Source: Pachyseris speciosa | Lineage: Eukaryota > Cnidaria > Anthozoa > Scleractinia > Pachyseridae | Assembly (NCBI GenBank): GCA_016490735.1 | Contig: JAEMWC010000074.1 | Location: 1,261,001 to 1,325,000, forward strand | Length of the DNA stretch: 64,000 bases | Direction of reading: 5' to 3' | Part shown: positions 31,201 to 40,835 of the stretch, piece by piece | How the letters are laid out: each line of letters begins with the position of its first letter | Numbering within the stretch: position 1 is the first letter of the stretch | Program-made: the position numbers and the translations under genes | The notes under the pieces: generated by a model | Told to the model about the DNA's origin: nothing | What the model saw: only the letters and a program-made list of their open reading frames with translations | Database searches by the model: none

Positions 31201-33994
31201 GCTGTTCTTGACGTCTTGTCTTTCAGTTGTGGATGAACTATGTTAACGCGATGCTGGCCTACCCATTCATCTACCTTGTACTTTCCTTGGCTCCTTTTAT
31301 TCACAGGTGACAGTATAGAGATACGTCCAAGTTTCCACGTAACTGCAAAAATTGAAAAATTCGTCAGTGAAAAGCAGTAGAATAAGAGGTTGAGAGGGCC
31401 CCAAACGAAAACTGCGATTTTTCAAAAACTGAGAAATTTGCTAAAAAAAAATTGCAAAATTTGCAAAAACTACATGGAAAATTCATCGAGTCAATGAAAA
31501 GCTGTAGAAGAGGAGGTTGAGAGGGCCTTAACGAAAACTGTGATTTTTGCGAAAACTTTCAACATTGCAAAATTTGCTAAAAAAAATTGGAAATTCATCG
31601 CGTCCGTGAAAAGCAGTAGTAGAGGAGGTTGTCCTCTGAGCCTCTTCTTCTACTGTTTTTCTCTGACTTGGTGAATTTTCGCAAAAAAATGGCAGTTTTC
31701 ATTAGGGCCGTCTCACCCTCCTGGCGAAAATGCAATGAACGCGTAAAATCGTTAACCTTGCACTTTTTGAATCGAAAATTTTGCAGCTGCTTACAAACCT
31801 GGACATAAGTGACAGTATGACGTGACAATAAACCGTATTAATTCACTCCAGAATCTCACCTCACCAGTTTGATTGGAAGCAATCACAGCGTAGTTCGTAG
31901 TTGTCAATAAATCTAGCTCTACCGATGACGTAAAATTAATTCCGCGTTATTTCCACTAGTTTTAAAACTGGCTCCGTGAATCTATGCAATGTATACAGTC
32001 AACTCCTTCCTCAACAAAAAAATCGGTCCTAATGTTAATGCACAATGTGTACTATAAAAAGTCAAATGAGTTAATTTGTGACTTGGTTTTCTAAAGGGGC
32101 AACTTCCAGGTCTTCCCGTGTACCTATTTTTACGACCTTACTCTACTGTTGTATTGCAGAGTTTACAATGCCGTTTCTTCCGAACCCAGTTTTGTTCTGA
32201 TCCTTCTTCACGTGATGTCTATCCCTTTAACTGGTAAGCAATAGAGCGCTTTTCAATTGAGTGTCGTAAAACCAAAACCAAAGCAATTACTCTGTCCAAT
32301 CACAACGGAAGTGAGCAGTGCAATGAGCCAATCAGAATACGAAGTAGTTACATGTAGCTGGCGTTAAGCGCGGGAAAATACGCGCATGCAAGTCGAGATT
32401 GGTTTTGGTTCTGCTTCTCATTGGTTGAGAAAGTGGCGCGAGTTTTCCAGGCCAATCACAGAGTGAAGTAAAGCAAAACCAAAGCAAAGCCATAATTACT
32501 TTCGACACAATTGAAAACCGCTCTATAGACTTGCGGTTGCGATCGCGTACTGGCAAATATTTGGCAACTTCAACACGCCTGGTATGTTTAAATTATTGCC
32601 CGTGATTTGTTGCTGCAACACAACTATTACTGACATCCCGTTACCCTATGAGGACTGGAGTAAGAAGACCCGTCACCATTTACGGACACAAAATCAAGAT
32701 CACAAATTTCCTCCAACATAATGAAAGTTGACCTACGGGTGTAGAGACAGTTAGTGTAGTCTTCAGTTGGTTTAAAACTACTCAGCTAGTAAATTGGAAC
32801 TAAGCATAAGTGCCGTTGGCCACGGATAGTCAGGATAGAAGCAGATTGCAACTTGAAAAATGCCAGGCCGTGTTTTTGCCAGTTTCACCTCTTCTCCATC
32901 AGAAATCCTTTTAAACCGATCATGTTTTGCTCTCCTTTCAATAATTTATTTGATATCTTTCTTTGGGTTTCTATTTTAGTTCTAGGTCCAAGGCTTAAAA
33001 TAGCTTTATGACACGGTCACTTTAATGCAATATATTTTTTCGATTTAGGTTTAATCAATGCCATTGCATTTGGATTGAACAAGGACACTCTGAGCAGACT
33101 GAACTGGGCTGACATGAAGGTAAAAGGTTCAAATCTAAGTCGCACGTTTACATGTTAAAAGTAGAACCAAAACAATGGGAACTTGGAGCTTTTACTTATT
33201 GCTACGCTTTAACGAAATGCAGTGCCACCCGCTGATCATTTGGGCCCTATAGTGTGTTTGACGTATAGACCTTTTTCATAATGGCGGACGATTTTAATTA
33301 TTCTTTTGTATGTGTTAATTAGCCCTACTAACCTCACTTTAATGAAAAAATTCTATTGAATTTTGCACATGCTGACGAGGCTAGTAGGGCTCATTATCAT
33401 AAGAAGAAAAGAATAATTTGTCGGGCGCCATTATGAAAAGGGTCTATGCAACCTCGTGGCTTGCTTACACGCTCTCGAGACTCGAGTAACATTTAAGGGG
33501 CCAGTAAATCCTCTACCTATTGAAAGGGACTAAAAAATTTCCATCTCGTATTGGACTTAGACTCGTTTCAGTAAAATCTAACCCCCGACCCCCCAAAATG
33601 TATTATCTACTCCTTACATGTATATGGGAACATCAACGCGATCGGTTGCAAGCCGCTGTAAAATGCGGAAAAACTCACGTTCTGCTTGTTGGTGCACTGT
33701 TCAAGGTCTAGTCATTTCTGCATATTCTGTACACTATATTACGTTAATCACTATGGCGTATCAATAACATTGCACGAACCATCTCGATTTACGAGATGAC
33801 ATGATCAAAGCTAAGTACCATTTTTTGTTTATTTACAGGCTGCTTTACAACAGCATTTTCCCTTCGGTAATTCCAGGCTGGACTCGTCCATGGGAGAGCA
33901 CAGGCTGGGAGAACAAACCTGCACAGACATACAGCTGGATAATGATACTATAAGGGAAGGATGCGATAACAGTGCAGTGGGGGAGAGCGCTTAG
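13212..33994 (+). CDS. seven-transmembrane receptor, cAMP-receptor/GPR157-like, 14 exons
   Basis: Exons: 13212-13256, 13329-13381, 19565-19619, 20314-20370, 20996-21059, 26540-26624, 26717-26806, 27612-27659, 29171-29249, 30697-30756, 31227-31306, 32160-32233, 33049-33119, 33839-33994. All have AG acceptors and GT donors, and the phases join without a break into 338 residues ending at TAG. The short outer N-terminus has an NCT glycosylation site. TM segments fall near 28-43, 52-70, 83-108, 121-138, 167-186, 215-236 and 249-274. Cys81 (GPLCQ) and Cys150 (GPWCW) would form the usual disulfide. TM4 has ISWGIPL and TM7 has LINAIAFGLN, features of the cAMP-receptor-like/GPR157 group rather than rhodopsin-type receptors (no DRY, no NPxxY). 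Its ligand is unknown. Exons 1-2 are chosen because their phases and TM1 sequence fit exon 3 exactly; they lie 6 kb upstream and should be confirmed with RNA data. Confidence 0.85.
14313..14600. mobile_element. MITE with ACCTAGAA(A/T)ACTCA termini (receptor intron 2)
   Basis: The left arm (TATTATAATCGGCTCC, then GACCTAGAAAACTCAAACCC) pairs with the right arm near 14550-14600. An internal ACGGCGATAATTCATTTTGC unit is tandemly duplicated. A partial second copy lies at 14640-14800. Confidence 0.6.
14861..15330. repeat. direct duplication, 339-bp offset
   Basis: About 128 bases from 14861 recur from 15200 with few differences (AAAGCTTTCTTCTCGC through CGATACGTGACAACAGGCAT). Between them is a small inverted-repeat element: TAGTCTCTAATTTTTGGCG (about 15058) pairs with CGCCAAAATTAGAGACTA (about 15136). 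Confidence 0.65.
16020..16324. mobile_element. MITE with GTGTGGACGGGGCCT end
   Basis: The left AGGCTCC...GGTATCAGGATATTTTTG segment pairs with the right ATATCCGGATACGTGTGGAC...GGGGCCT. CGAAAACCTCCGTTTT is repeated inside. This kind of sequence is a common animal MITE. No duplication could be fixed. Confidence 0.55.
16529..16716. repeat. direct repeat pair, CGTAACGTGTAGCATACGC
   Basis: The block AAACCTAGCAGTCGAT(C/T)CGTAACG and TAGCATACGCTTCGTGAATT occurs twice, about 118 bases apart. Confidence 0.55.
17236..17850. mobile_element. inverted-repeat element, about 0.6 kb (intron 2)
   Basis: AAATAAAATTAGAAAAACTG followed by CCCATTTGTAGGTTAAAATT at the left pairs with the reverse complement at 17755-17822, giving arms of about 90 bases. 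The word ACGAACTCG(T/A)GGTTGCGT recurs inside in both orientations. Confidence 0.55.
18969..19245 (+). pseudogene. LINE 3' end fragment
   Basis: The frame reads FYFRTVKLWNSLD, then a KPTLKDFKRCLKKDLL tail and a stop at 19104. This is the usual C-terminus of LINE reverse transcriptase ORFs. A 3' UTR follows, ending in GAATAAAGTATGTATGTATG, a simple-repeat tail. Confidence 0.7.
20445..20710. repeat. degenerate minisatellite, TTTTGGAGTACTGAAG unit (intron 4)
   Basis: Variants of CTCCTTTTGGAGTATTGAAG and GAAGTACTTCTGAAGTACTG recur many times. No fixed period. Confidence 0.6.
21073..21389. mobile_element. hAT-like MITE with 8-bp TSD next to exon 5 donor
   Basis: Inverted ends of about 45 bases (CCCAGGGGG..., then GGGTACTCGGGATTTCAAGT and GACGGGGATGATCGA) enclose CCCAAAAAAATCCC-type repeats. 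TCACGGAT is duplicated exactly at 21065-21072 and 21390-21397; an 8-bp duplication is typical of hAT elements. The insertion starts 5 bases after the exon 5 splice donor and leaves GTAAC intact. Confidence 0.8.
22058..22174 (+). repeat. Gypsy 5' LTR
   Basis: 117 bp, TGTAGAATTATTG ... GATACTACA. It is followed by TGGTGGCAGTGGTG, the likely primer-binding region. It contains an AATAAA near its middle. Confidence 0.75.
22220..22760 (+). pseudogene. Gypsy gag
   Basis: Starts ATG GGA GAC. The frame breaks at a TGA after AEMASTF. The continuation in other frames shows a gag-like core: RFERYRIASGL, then a block ending DCADDIVKRLNISKETPSYD. Confidence 0.65.
22768..25850 (+). pseudogene. Gypsy pol: knuckles, protease, RT, RNase H, integrase
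   Basis: The open part 22768-23802 has CFWCGHQNHDRRFC and a second damaged knuckle, an aspartic protease motif (KLDTGAALSVL), and the start of RT (CVDLTHLNKAV, NFDANSG). RT continues out of frame with MDDVLIHG near 23925. RNase H shows IISADASNTGFGAVLF near 24330. Integrase shows a zinc-binding region around 25020, then MSDNGPQYSS and ANGEVERAI near 25350-25480, so the catalytic Asp and Glu codons remain. Multiple stops and shifts make it dead. Confidence 0.8.
26228..26353 (+). repeat. Gypsy 3' LTR
   Basis: 126 bp. Matches the 5' LTR with a few differences and a short indel. Confidence 0.75.
26811..27222 (-). mobile_element. tRNA-derived SINE with Nin-DC-like core (intron 7)
   Basis: The minus strand starts with a tRNA-like head (GGTTAGCTCAGTTGGTAGAGC for box A, GGGTTCAAACC for box B), then the segment TCTTCTCGGATAAGGACGAT. 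That segment also occurs in the SINE at 50262 and resembles the conserved Nin-DC SINE domain. Its 3' end lies close to the exon 7 splice donor. The family name is from memory. Confidence 0.7.
27355..27450 (+). mobile_element. SINE fragment (box B and tail)
   Basis: GTGGGTTCGACTCCCGTACA followed by CCTGA, a T-run and CAGGC matches the end of the SINE near 50693-50735. The head is missing. Confidence 0.55.
28095..28155 (+). repeat. (GGTGA)n microsatellite (intron 8)
   Basis: Run of GGTGA/GGTTA pentamers, directly before the TTAA-flanked element at 28173. Confidence 0.8.
28173..28967. mobile_element. TTAA-flanked piggyBac-like non-autonomous element
   Basis: Flanked by TTAA on both sides (28169 and 28968). 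The left end is CCCATTGGAACCCGTGCCGG and the right end is GTAGTCAATGGG. The left end and CCGGCCAAAACCGGCC match the element at 41598. The interior has a purine-rich run (about 28661-28775) and no transposase. TTAA duplication is the signature of piggyBac-like elements. Confidence 0.7.
29589..30294. mobile_element. element with TAGTATATACTA ends carrying a DUF3504-like ORF start
   Basis: TAGTATATACTAAAACAGTG at 29587 pairs with the same words at 30272-30294. On the minus strand near 30052 a frame begins MASRFASVTSEEIIQIND and breaks after about 40 codons. This resembles the start of tyrosine-recombinase-derived (Crypton/DUF3504) proteins, but the match is from memory. An adjacent inverted repeat around 29480-29570 (GGTAAATATCCACCGCTAGC) may be part of the same unit. 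Confidence 0.5.
31325..31830. repeat. degenerate tandem repeat, GAGGTTGAGAGGGCC unit (intron 11)
   Basis: Three direct units of about 110-125 bases (GTGAAAAGCAGTAG...AGGTTGAGAGGGCC...GAAAACTG) are followed by one inverted unit. Confidence 0.6.
32244..32523. mobile_element. TA-flanked MITE next to exon 12 donor
   Basis: GAGCGCTTTTCAATTGAGTG at the left pairs with CACAATTGAAAACCGCTC at the right, with TA on both outer sides. The element starts about 10 bases after the exon 12 donor. Confidence 0.7.
33266..33446. mobile_element. MITE with TAGACC(T/C)TTTTCATAATGGCG ends (intron 13)
   Basis: Inverted ends of about 25 bases plus an inner pair (AGCCCTACTA with TAGTAGGGCT). TA lies outside each end. 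Confidence 0.7.
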
Positions 33995-34710
33995 TTTTTA
34001 CGCAAGCCACACTGCGCGTTGTTATTCAGTATCGTTTAAGTCACTAGCTGACCAATGAAAAAGCTTTGCAAGCGAGAACATGTAGTTTAAAATTACTGTA
34101 TGCTTGACAGCGGTAGCCTTCGTGCTCTAAAATCATCTGTAAAAGTATCTGAGTCAATTGAAACCCCCGGGGGGGGGGGGGTACTTCCAGAAAAATTGGG
34201 TGGGGTGTGCGGCTCGCGTCCTGAAACCCCTACCCTATTTCAGACCAAAATCTTCGATTTTCCCTACCCTATTTCAGACCTGACCAAAAATTCAATACCC
34301 TATTTCAGACCTATTTTACGGACACTGTTGGCGTAAACAATTTGAGAAGGGCGTTCGTTGATGGTCTTATTACCTAATGATGAAAAAGTAGCTTCTTCTT
34401 AAAACAAAAAGTACCCAATTCAAGTCTAGAGTGCTCAAACCATACCCTATTTCAGACCAAAATGGTCAAAATCGATACCCTATCATGGCCAGAAATCGAG
34501 GACAGCCAGCGGTAGCGACCGTAGGCGCAGTTTTGCGAATTTTGAATAGCTAATGAGGACTGTCGTGTTAAGAAAATGAAAAAGAAAATGAAACTTGTGA
34601 TTAGCATTTCTGAGATTCTACGTTCTAATCGGAGAATCTAGCCGCAATTTGCAATGTGTTGTGGTTTTAAGACCCAAGAAGGCATATCTTGTGTAAATTG
34701 TACTTTTTGA

Positions 34711-34716
34711 AATAAA
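34711..34716 (+). terminator. polyadenylation signal of the receptor gene
   Basis: AATAAA lies about 715 bases after the receptor stop, followed by TG/T-rich sequence. The 3' UTR includes a repeat with CCTACCCTATTTCAGACC words around 34220-34480. Confidence 0.6.
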
Positions 34717-34872
34717 ATGATTGTTATATTGTCAAAGTCAATATTTTTTTGGTTTAATTTCCCTGTTTAATGGTTAAATTTTGCCAATGTTAGACACAAA
34801 ACAAAGTACATTCTAAAGCATGGTATGCCTGCATAACAAAACTAATTGTCTCTATTGATTTGTTCCCTTTAG

Positions 34873-35200
34873 AACATATTTAAACCCAAATCCTGCACAA
34901 GAGTTAATTAGTTCAGGTGTGGATGCCTTGCATGCTGCAATTTTTGAAAACCTTGCCTCAGAGAGCATGTCTCCCACAATCATCCCATTCAGACATGATG
35001 TTTTCCAGTATCTTTTCAGGGAGAAGGAAAAAAAAAGCCAGGATCTGGGAAATTTATTATTAGAAAAAAAAAAAGATTTTTGCAGATGCTCCTTCCCAGT
35101 TGACTGGGACAAACTTTTGGATAGCTTAGGGAATGGAGTAAAAGTTGACTTTCCAATAAAAGCGCATCTATTTATTTCAAGAAGCCCAAAAAAACTACAC
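34873..35200 (+). other. exon-like open frame, unrecognised
   Basis: An acceptor-like TTCCCTTTAG precedes an open frame of about 108 codons containing SMSPTIIPFRHDVFQYLF and DFCRCSFPVDWDKLLDSL. A GTGAGT donor follows CTACAC. The composition looks protein-like on this strand, not on the opposite one. No family is recognised and no partner exon was found. It may be a host exon or a remnant linked to the orphan gene just downstream. Confidence 0.4.
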
Positions 35201-35439
35201 TGTGAGTAAGGAAAAAGCAATAATAGCTTCTCCCAGGTATCATATTGAAAAGTCAAGCATAAATTGTAAAAAGGAGCCATTCAGTGTCTCTACAAATTAA
35301 TTTATCTAGGCAATGTGATTTAATTAACCGTAAAACATTCATGTGAACAGCATGTTTCTGATAATGATTACTTTTTTGGTTACAACTTTATATGACTACC
35401 AGTATATAATACTTTTGGTACAAATAATCACTTTTTATA

Positions 35440-37517
35440 TTCTTTTTGTAACAAGATTGTAAATCGCTTAAGACAATATGACAATAATAAATCAAGTACT
35501 ATACAAAATATGTTACTACATGACACAGGTATCATTATTTTAGTGTTTTTCTTCTCTAGTCTTTCGCTTTTTCTGGACTCCCTGAGATCATGTTCCCAAT
35601 ACGAGCTTTTCCGCTTACTGAAGGTTCTCTTTCTCTCACGTAGACTCCACTGTCTTGACTCAAGCTTTAGGACATCAGCAGTGGCATCCCATTTGTTGGA
35701 TTTTCTAAGAACTACAGCCGTAGCCATATCATTGTTTTTTTTCTACCCCTTGTCCAGTAAACAATTTGATTGTTTTATAGTTTTGCAGAAATGTGGGAAT
35801 GTGGTAGACCATAGCATGCATGTATGCGGTTACATTAGCTCTTTTGTAACCAACCCTTTTATATTTTAGTGATGTAAAAAGGTTCACCCATTCTTTTGCT
35901 TTCTGGAAGTAGTTATTTAACATTTCTGTTGAAGGGCTCCTGCAGGTTACAGTGCTATATATTTCCCCCAAATTTTTCCCATACTGATTTTACTATTTCA
36001 ACAGTGTCTGGCTGAATAATCCCAATGAGTTTATTTGGAAGTTCATTCAGCAATTTTTTTTTGTCTGAGCCCAAAAGACTAGTAAATTCATATGTCCCAG
36101 ACCCTTTCCCATCTGCATTGGTTTTCTCCCAAATGTCAAAAGACACCCCACATGATCTTATTGTTGCTTGCAGATTGTTTAGGTGTTCATGTTTTTGTTG
36201 GTTTTTCCTCTTGTCCCAATTTTCCCTGCAGTCCCAGTCTAATGCGTCACGAACCAAATGTTCAATTAGTACATCTGAAATCCTTAGCAGAAGGTGCAGC
36301 TCATCCAACACCACATGATCAAGCTCTATATGAAGTAGGGGTTCATGATCACAGCAATACTTATTTTCTTGTTTCTTTTTCCTAGCTAGTTCAAACATTT
36401 CTTTGAGACTCCTCTTTAGAGCTGGTGATTGATAATACTCTACACTGAAACTTGTGTCCCACCTTTTGTCTGTGTACTTTGCACCATACACATGCATAGT
36501 GTGAGGTAGCACCCTTCAAAAAAACATCATAAGTAAAATGAATTTGTAATCCCCACCTAGAAAAAATTCCAAATTAATTGATTTGTCATCCACCTCAATT
36601 TTTTTCTTACTAACAAGTGAATTGATGTCCTTGAAGACATCTCCAAATTTTAGGGTATTATAATCTTCCTTACCCTTTACAACAGCTATGGTATGGTTAC
36701 CCTTTGCTGCCATAACATCATCATAACATCATCATCTGAATGAAGTAGTGCAAAACTCATTAGAATAAAACTAGAATTTCTAGTCATTCTTGCCCCATCC
36801 CCTGAAATTTTCACTTGAACATGATCTGCATTATTTTGGATGGCTTGCCATATAGTCTTTGATCCTTTCTTTTAGAAGGTCATTGAATGACATCTGTGCC
36901 CCTTCTGTCTCACCTGGAGTAGAAGTGATATGACAGATGTCATTCAGCTGACTCCTCCTTTGCTTTACAAGGTATGACTTTGGCAAGCCATCAACTACCA
37001 TAATGATTGTAAGCTTGTGATAGAAGTTGACTCCAACACAAAATTTGTCTAATAAAAATAGGACCTTTTCAATTCTGGACTTCTCTTCTTCAGGGAGTGA
37101 GTCAAATCCATTCAAGCGTCCACTGCTAGGCTCCTTGTCTTTGGCCATTGCAGTATGACTGATCTCAGTCTTCAGCTCCTTGACAGTTAAAGACTCTATT
37201 TCCAGTCCAAATGACTTCGCGAGCCACAAGGCAGTTTTGGCTCGAGACATAAATGCCTTTAAAGTGCGAGACTTCTTCTTCACTTGTGATATGCCTTTCC
37301 CCTCATATGCTTTGTCTGATTTTTCAATTTTCTCAATGTAACTCAACAGTTCTTCATTCTTTGATTGAAGGTCAGACAAACTTTTTTCCTTCTCTTGGAT
37401 TGCTGCAGACATTTCTTCAAATAGTTGTTTAGTCTCTGATTTAAGATTTTTGTAACTCTGGTTCCACTCCTCCAGTTCATCTCTGATAGCTTCAGTTTCT
37501 TCCCTAAGGCTAGCCAC
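35440..37517 (-). pseudogene. multi-copy cnidarian transposase-like orphan, frameshifted
   Basis: Reading from 37517: an N-terminal coiled coil (residues 1-70, rich in Glu/Lys/Leu), a basic segment, then a core with FFLGGDYKFILLMM, a C-V-W-C pair and LDHVVLDELHLLLRISDVL, and a C-terminal block (KLFTGQGVE, then RKSNKWDATADVL, LESRQWSLRERKR). Acidic residues in GGD and LDHVVLDE could belong to an RNase-H-fold transposase, and the arrangement recalls KDZ-type transposases, but this is inference. At least four frame changes break it, three of them in homopolymers (G5 near 35965, A7 near 35728, T7 near 36520). I recall closely similar genes in many copies in cnidarians. No terminal repeats were identified. 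Confidence 0.6.
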
Positions 37518-37796
37518 TGGGCATAGCGATCACTTCCTCGTAAAAAACGTAAGATCAGAGTCGATTTTTAGTCGATTTACATTTTGTCACGTTTCAGGAG
37601 CCTTCAGTGGCTCTTGAGCAGCGGTATTTGCCCCTAATAGCCAGGCTACAAAGCATCAGAAAATATCGGTTTAAAAGATTTTCTGGCGATTACAACTCAC
37701 TTTTTACACCGCTAGAAGCCGGATTTTCCGCAACAAGATGCACAAATTCGAAACCTAAATTTCTGGGCTATTCAAATCCATTTCGCCGAATGTTGC

Positions 37797-38052
37797 AGGA
37801 GGCAGGATGACCGAGTGGTTTGGTGCACTGGATTTCAATGCGGTCCGCTCTAGCCACTAGCTGGTGTTGTTCTGGGTAGTCCCTTGATCAACCCCTCGGT
37901 CATCCTTGTAAATAGCCAACTGGTTTGCCTCCAGCCAGTTGGGATTCTTATCATGTTATGTTTATTTGGATTATTTGTTTCTGCATTTGCTCGGCCCCAC
38001 TATCCTTTTGCTATAAATACTACCGAGGGTAAAGAAAGGTTATTATTATTAT
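37797..38052 (+). mobile_element. tRNA-Leu/Ser-like SINE with ATT tail
   Basis: The head GATGACCGAGTGGTTTGGTG with CACTGGATTTCAA resembles a class II tRNA (Leu or Ser). The body ends TATAAATACTACCGAGGGTA followed by an (ATT)n run. Confidence 0.55.
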
Positions 38053-38743
38053 AATTTTGTTGTTGTTGGAGACCTTATGTGCTTTTAAACAACCGTGGAA
38101 TTGATGATCAACCTTCGTAGAGAACCATAAGATGTGTGGACCAAGTCAACGGACACATACAACAAACTTGTACGGAATGAAAATATGTAACCAGGGACGA
38201 ATTTAAGACCGCTAAGTCGTCATAAACTGTCCAAGGAATGTTCCACTTTGCGGAATTTTGACACGTCGCCACATCGAGCGAGTTGACGTGAGGTATATTC
38301 GGGGTGCTTTATTATGTTTTAGATGTGTGGAACTTGACTTTTTACTTTTACAACTTAACTGTGAACCAATTTCATACTTCTCCGATACAAAGCCTATATA
38401 CGGCTGCCATATTTAAAGTCCGCAAATCGTTTGTAGTGCGCATGCTTGGGGGCCATGTTGTCCTCGATTTAACCAAAACGGCTAAAAAACCATATCCTTT
38501 GGGGCCGCACATACCTATATAGCCTATATAAGGGAGTAACCCCCCCCCCCGGATTGAAACACAGCAGGCATTGGTGCTAGTAGTCACATTACATAGTTGG
38601 TTCCTATAAGGTATCAGAGACGGAGTCTCGTTAAGTTTACGTGAATAATTTCCAAGATAAATCCCTTCAATGCTGAACAAAGGCAGATATAAAGATAGAG
38701 TTCATTTGAAGTAAATGACAAAAGATACCATTTACATAACAAA

Positions 38744-38935
38744 TAAAAAAGCCTTAACCGGCAAGTGCTTTGTTCTGTTATAAGGCACGCAAGGAAGTGA
38801 CGAGAGCACGAAAGAAGTAGGAAGAAGCACGAGCCGCAGGCGAGTGCTTCTAACTACTTCTTGAGTGCTCTCGTCACTTCCTTGAGTGCCTCATAACAGA
38901 ACAAAGCACGGTTAACGCTTTTTTATTTGTTTTAT
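38744..38935. mobile_element. palindromic MITE, GCCTTAACCG...TGCTTTGTTCTG family
   Basis: Nearly perfect arms of about 90 bases (GTTATAAGGCACGCAAGGAA, then GTGACGAGAGCACG) around a short AGCACGAGCCGCAGGCGAGTGC centre. Another copy is at 40236-40835. Related words GTACTCTCATAAGGCACGCT recur at 39036, 40165 and 41155. Confidence 0.75.
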
Positions 38936-40235
38936 AATAAAGAATTTCTTAATTTCCTCACGCATTGGGCTAAAATTTTCGGAAAACTTTATTTTCCAAA
39001 TCCTACGAGTGGCGTCAGCCGTGCATTTGTACTCTCATAAGGCACGCTAAAACAGACCAATCACAATCCTTGTTAGAATGGCTTAATACATTTCATTGGT
39101 TAAACACGACCAAAGCTGTCAAAATGTCAAACCATCAAAGTTCAGAAACCAACAAAGTGCAAGTTGTTTTTTAGTCTAAAATCGCTATCAAAAAGCATTA
39201 TTGTTCAGAGAAACTCGACGGAATTTCGGCTCATGCATTCGCTAAAACAAAGGCGTAATGATCAAGAGCTAGTTTCAAAAGACACTCAGGAGATTGAATT
39301 TTCGAGTGAAAAAATAAAGTGCAAAAGATTTTATTCGTGAAAAGCTTAAAACTTGGATTGGCTTGCAAGGCGCCCGGCGTAGCGGGATTGTGTGGTTGAA
39401 AACAAAATGATGATTCCACGGCATCTTGCAGCTCACCAAAAAGGATCACAGAACAGTTTACCATTAATGGAAGGAACGAGTAGCTCAAACTTGGAGAACG
39501 AAGTTCTTTCTTTGGACAGTCCGTTTGCTATGTTTACCGATGCGTGTTTTTAAGCGGATGTGTTTTTTCAAGTGATGGAAACCTCTACAACGACAGGTGC
39601 ATTAAATAAATTTCAGCTTTGAACATTTGGTTTAATTGTTGTTACTTTTGTTCAGGACTGAAACTCGTGTTTATCTCTCGACTGGATGTAAATAGTAATC
39701 ATCTACACTCGTTTTGGACGCAAATTAAGAAGTAAGCTTAGGCTTAGTTGAACTGTTTTTTCGTTTGCTTTGCGAGCGAAGAGTGATTTTACTCCGCTTG
39801 GCTGACTGTTTTTCGACGTGTCTCAGCAATGTTGAGAAAATTTTGCCCGGATGTTATTAACAAGTAATTAGTCCTCGAAAACCACTTGTGTTTTCGGAAG
39901 TTGCTGAAATTGCCCTCGTCACTGCGTGACTCGGACAATTTCAGCAACTTCTGAAAACGCGCTTGACATTAAGCTTAATCCTTAATTTTTAATGCTGTTA
40001 TTTGTGGTGTTACTCGCAGAAACAACTTCCAAATCCATTGAGGATAACCGATCGTTTTCATACACATTTTCTAGGTCGTACAAGACGTCTGAGTCAAAAT
40101 AAACACCGAGGGAAAAATTCAGATTTTCATTTGGGTCTATGACGTGACACCTTACTGCCCGTGCATCTGTACTCTCATAAGGCACGCTGTTTTAACCAAT
40201 CGGAGCGCGCGTTAGATCGAAACTTTATTATAATT

Positions 40236-40835
40236 AAAAAATAAAAAAGCCTTAACCGTGCTTTGTTCTGTTAAGCCTCGGCTACACGTGCAAACATTGT
40301 TATAAAACATTTGTTGAATGAACAATGTTAGAACGTGTAGCATGCATGTTTGATGACGTTTGTTCAACATTTTTTGTTGGAAGAATGTTTTGATTTCGAT
40401 CAAACATTTTCTCCAACATACAACAAATGTTGAAGCGTGTAACCGCCCTTTCAAACAATGTTGTATTGCAAACAGATGCAAACACCAATCAGAGTTAAGG
40501 GCCCAGTCTCCAATCCGAGAGCCTAATGGCAGAGGTGGAAATTGTTGAAGTCAGACCCCCGAAGCGACGTGTTTTCAACAATGTTATATGCGTATCCAAC
40601 ATTGTTAGAAGCGTTCTTACAACAATGTTGGGACGTGTTCTTCTAACAATGTTACAACGTGTAGTCGGGGCTTTATAAGGCACGCAAGGAAGTGACGAGA
40701 GCACGAAAGAAGTTGGAAGAAGCACGAGCCGTAGGCGAGTGCTTTTAACTACTTCTTGAGTGCTCTCGTCACTTCCTTGCGTGCCTTATAACAGAACAAA
40801 GCACGGTTAACGCTTTTTTATTTGTTTTATAATAC
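40236..40835. mobile_element. second palindromic MITE copy, interrupted by a nested MITE
   Basis: Same arms as 38744-38935. The left arm is cut after GTTCTGTTA and resumes at TTATAAGGCACG, 402 bases later. Confidence 0.75.
40274..40672. mobile_element. nested MITE with AGCC(T/C)CG(G/A)CTACACGT ends and TTA duplication
   Basis: The ends are inverted, and TTA is duplicated (40271-40273 and 40673-40675). The interior is rich in AACATTGTT / AACAATGTT words that can pair along the whole length. It inserted into the older palindromic MITE. Confidence 0.75.

Noticed and set aside
34852..35280. Minus-strand ORF of 142 codons
   Set aside because: Composition (runs of Phe and Ser) suggests the antisense of the more protein-like plus-strand exon candidate at 34873-35200.
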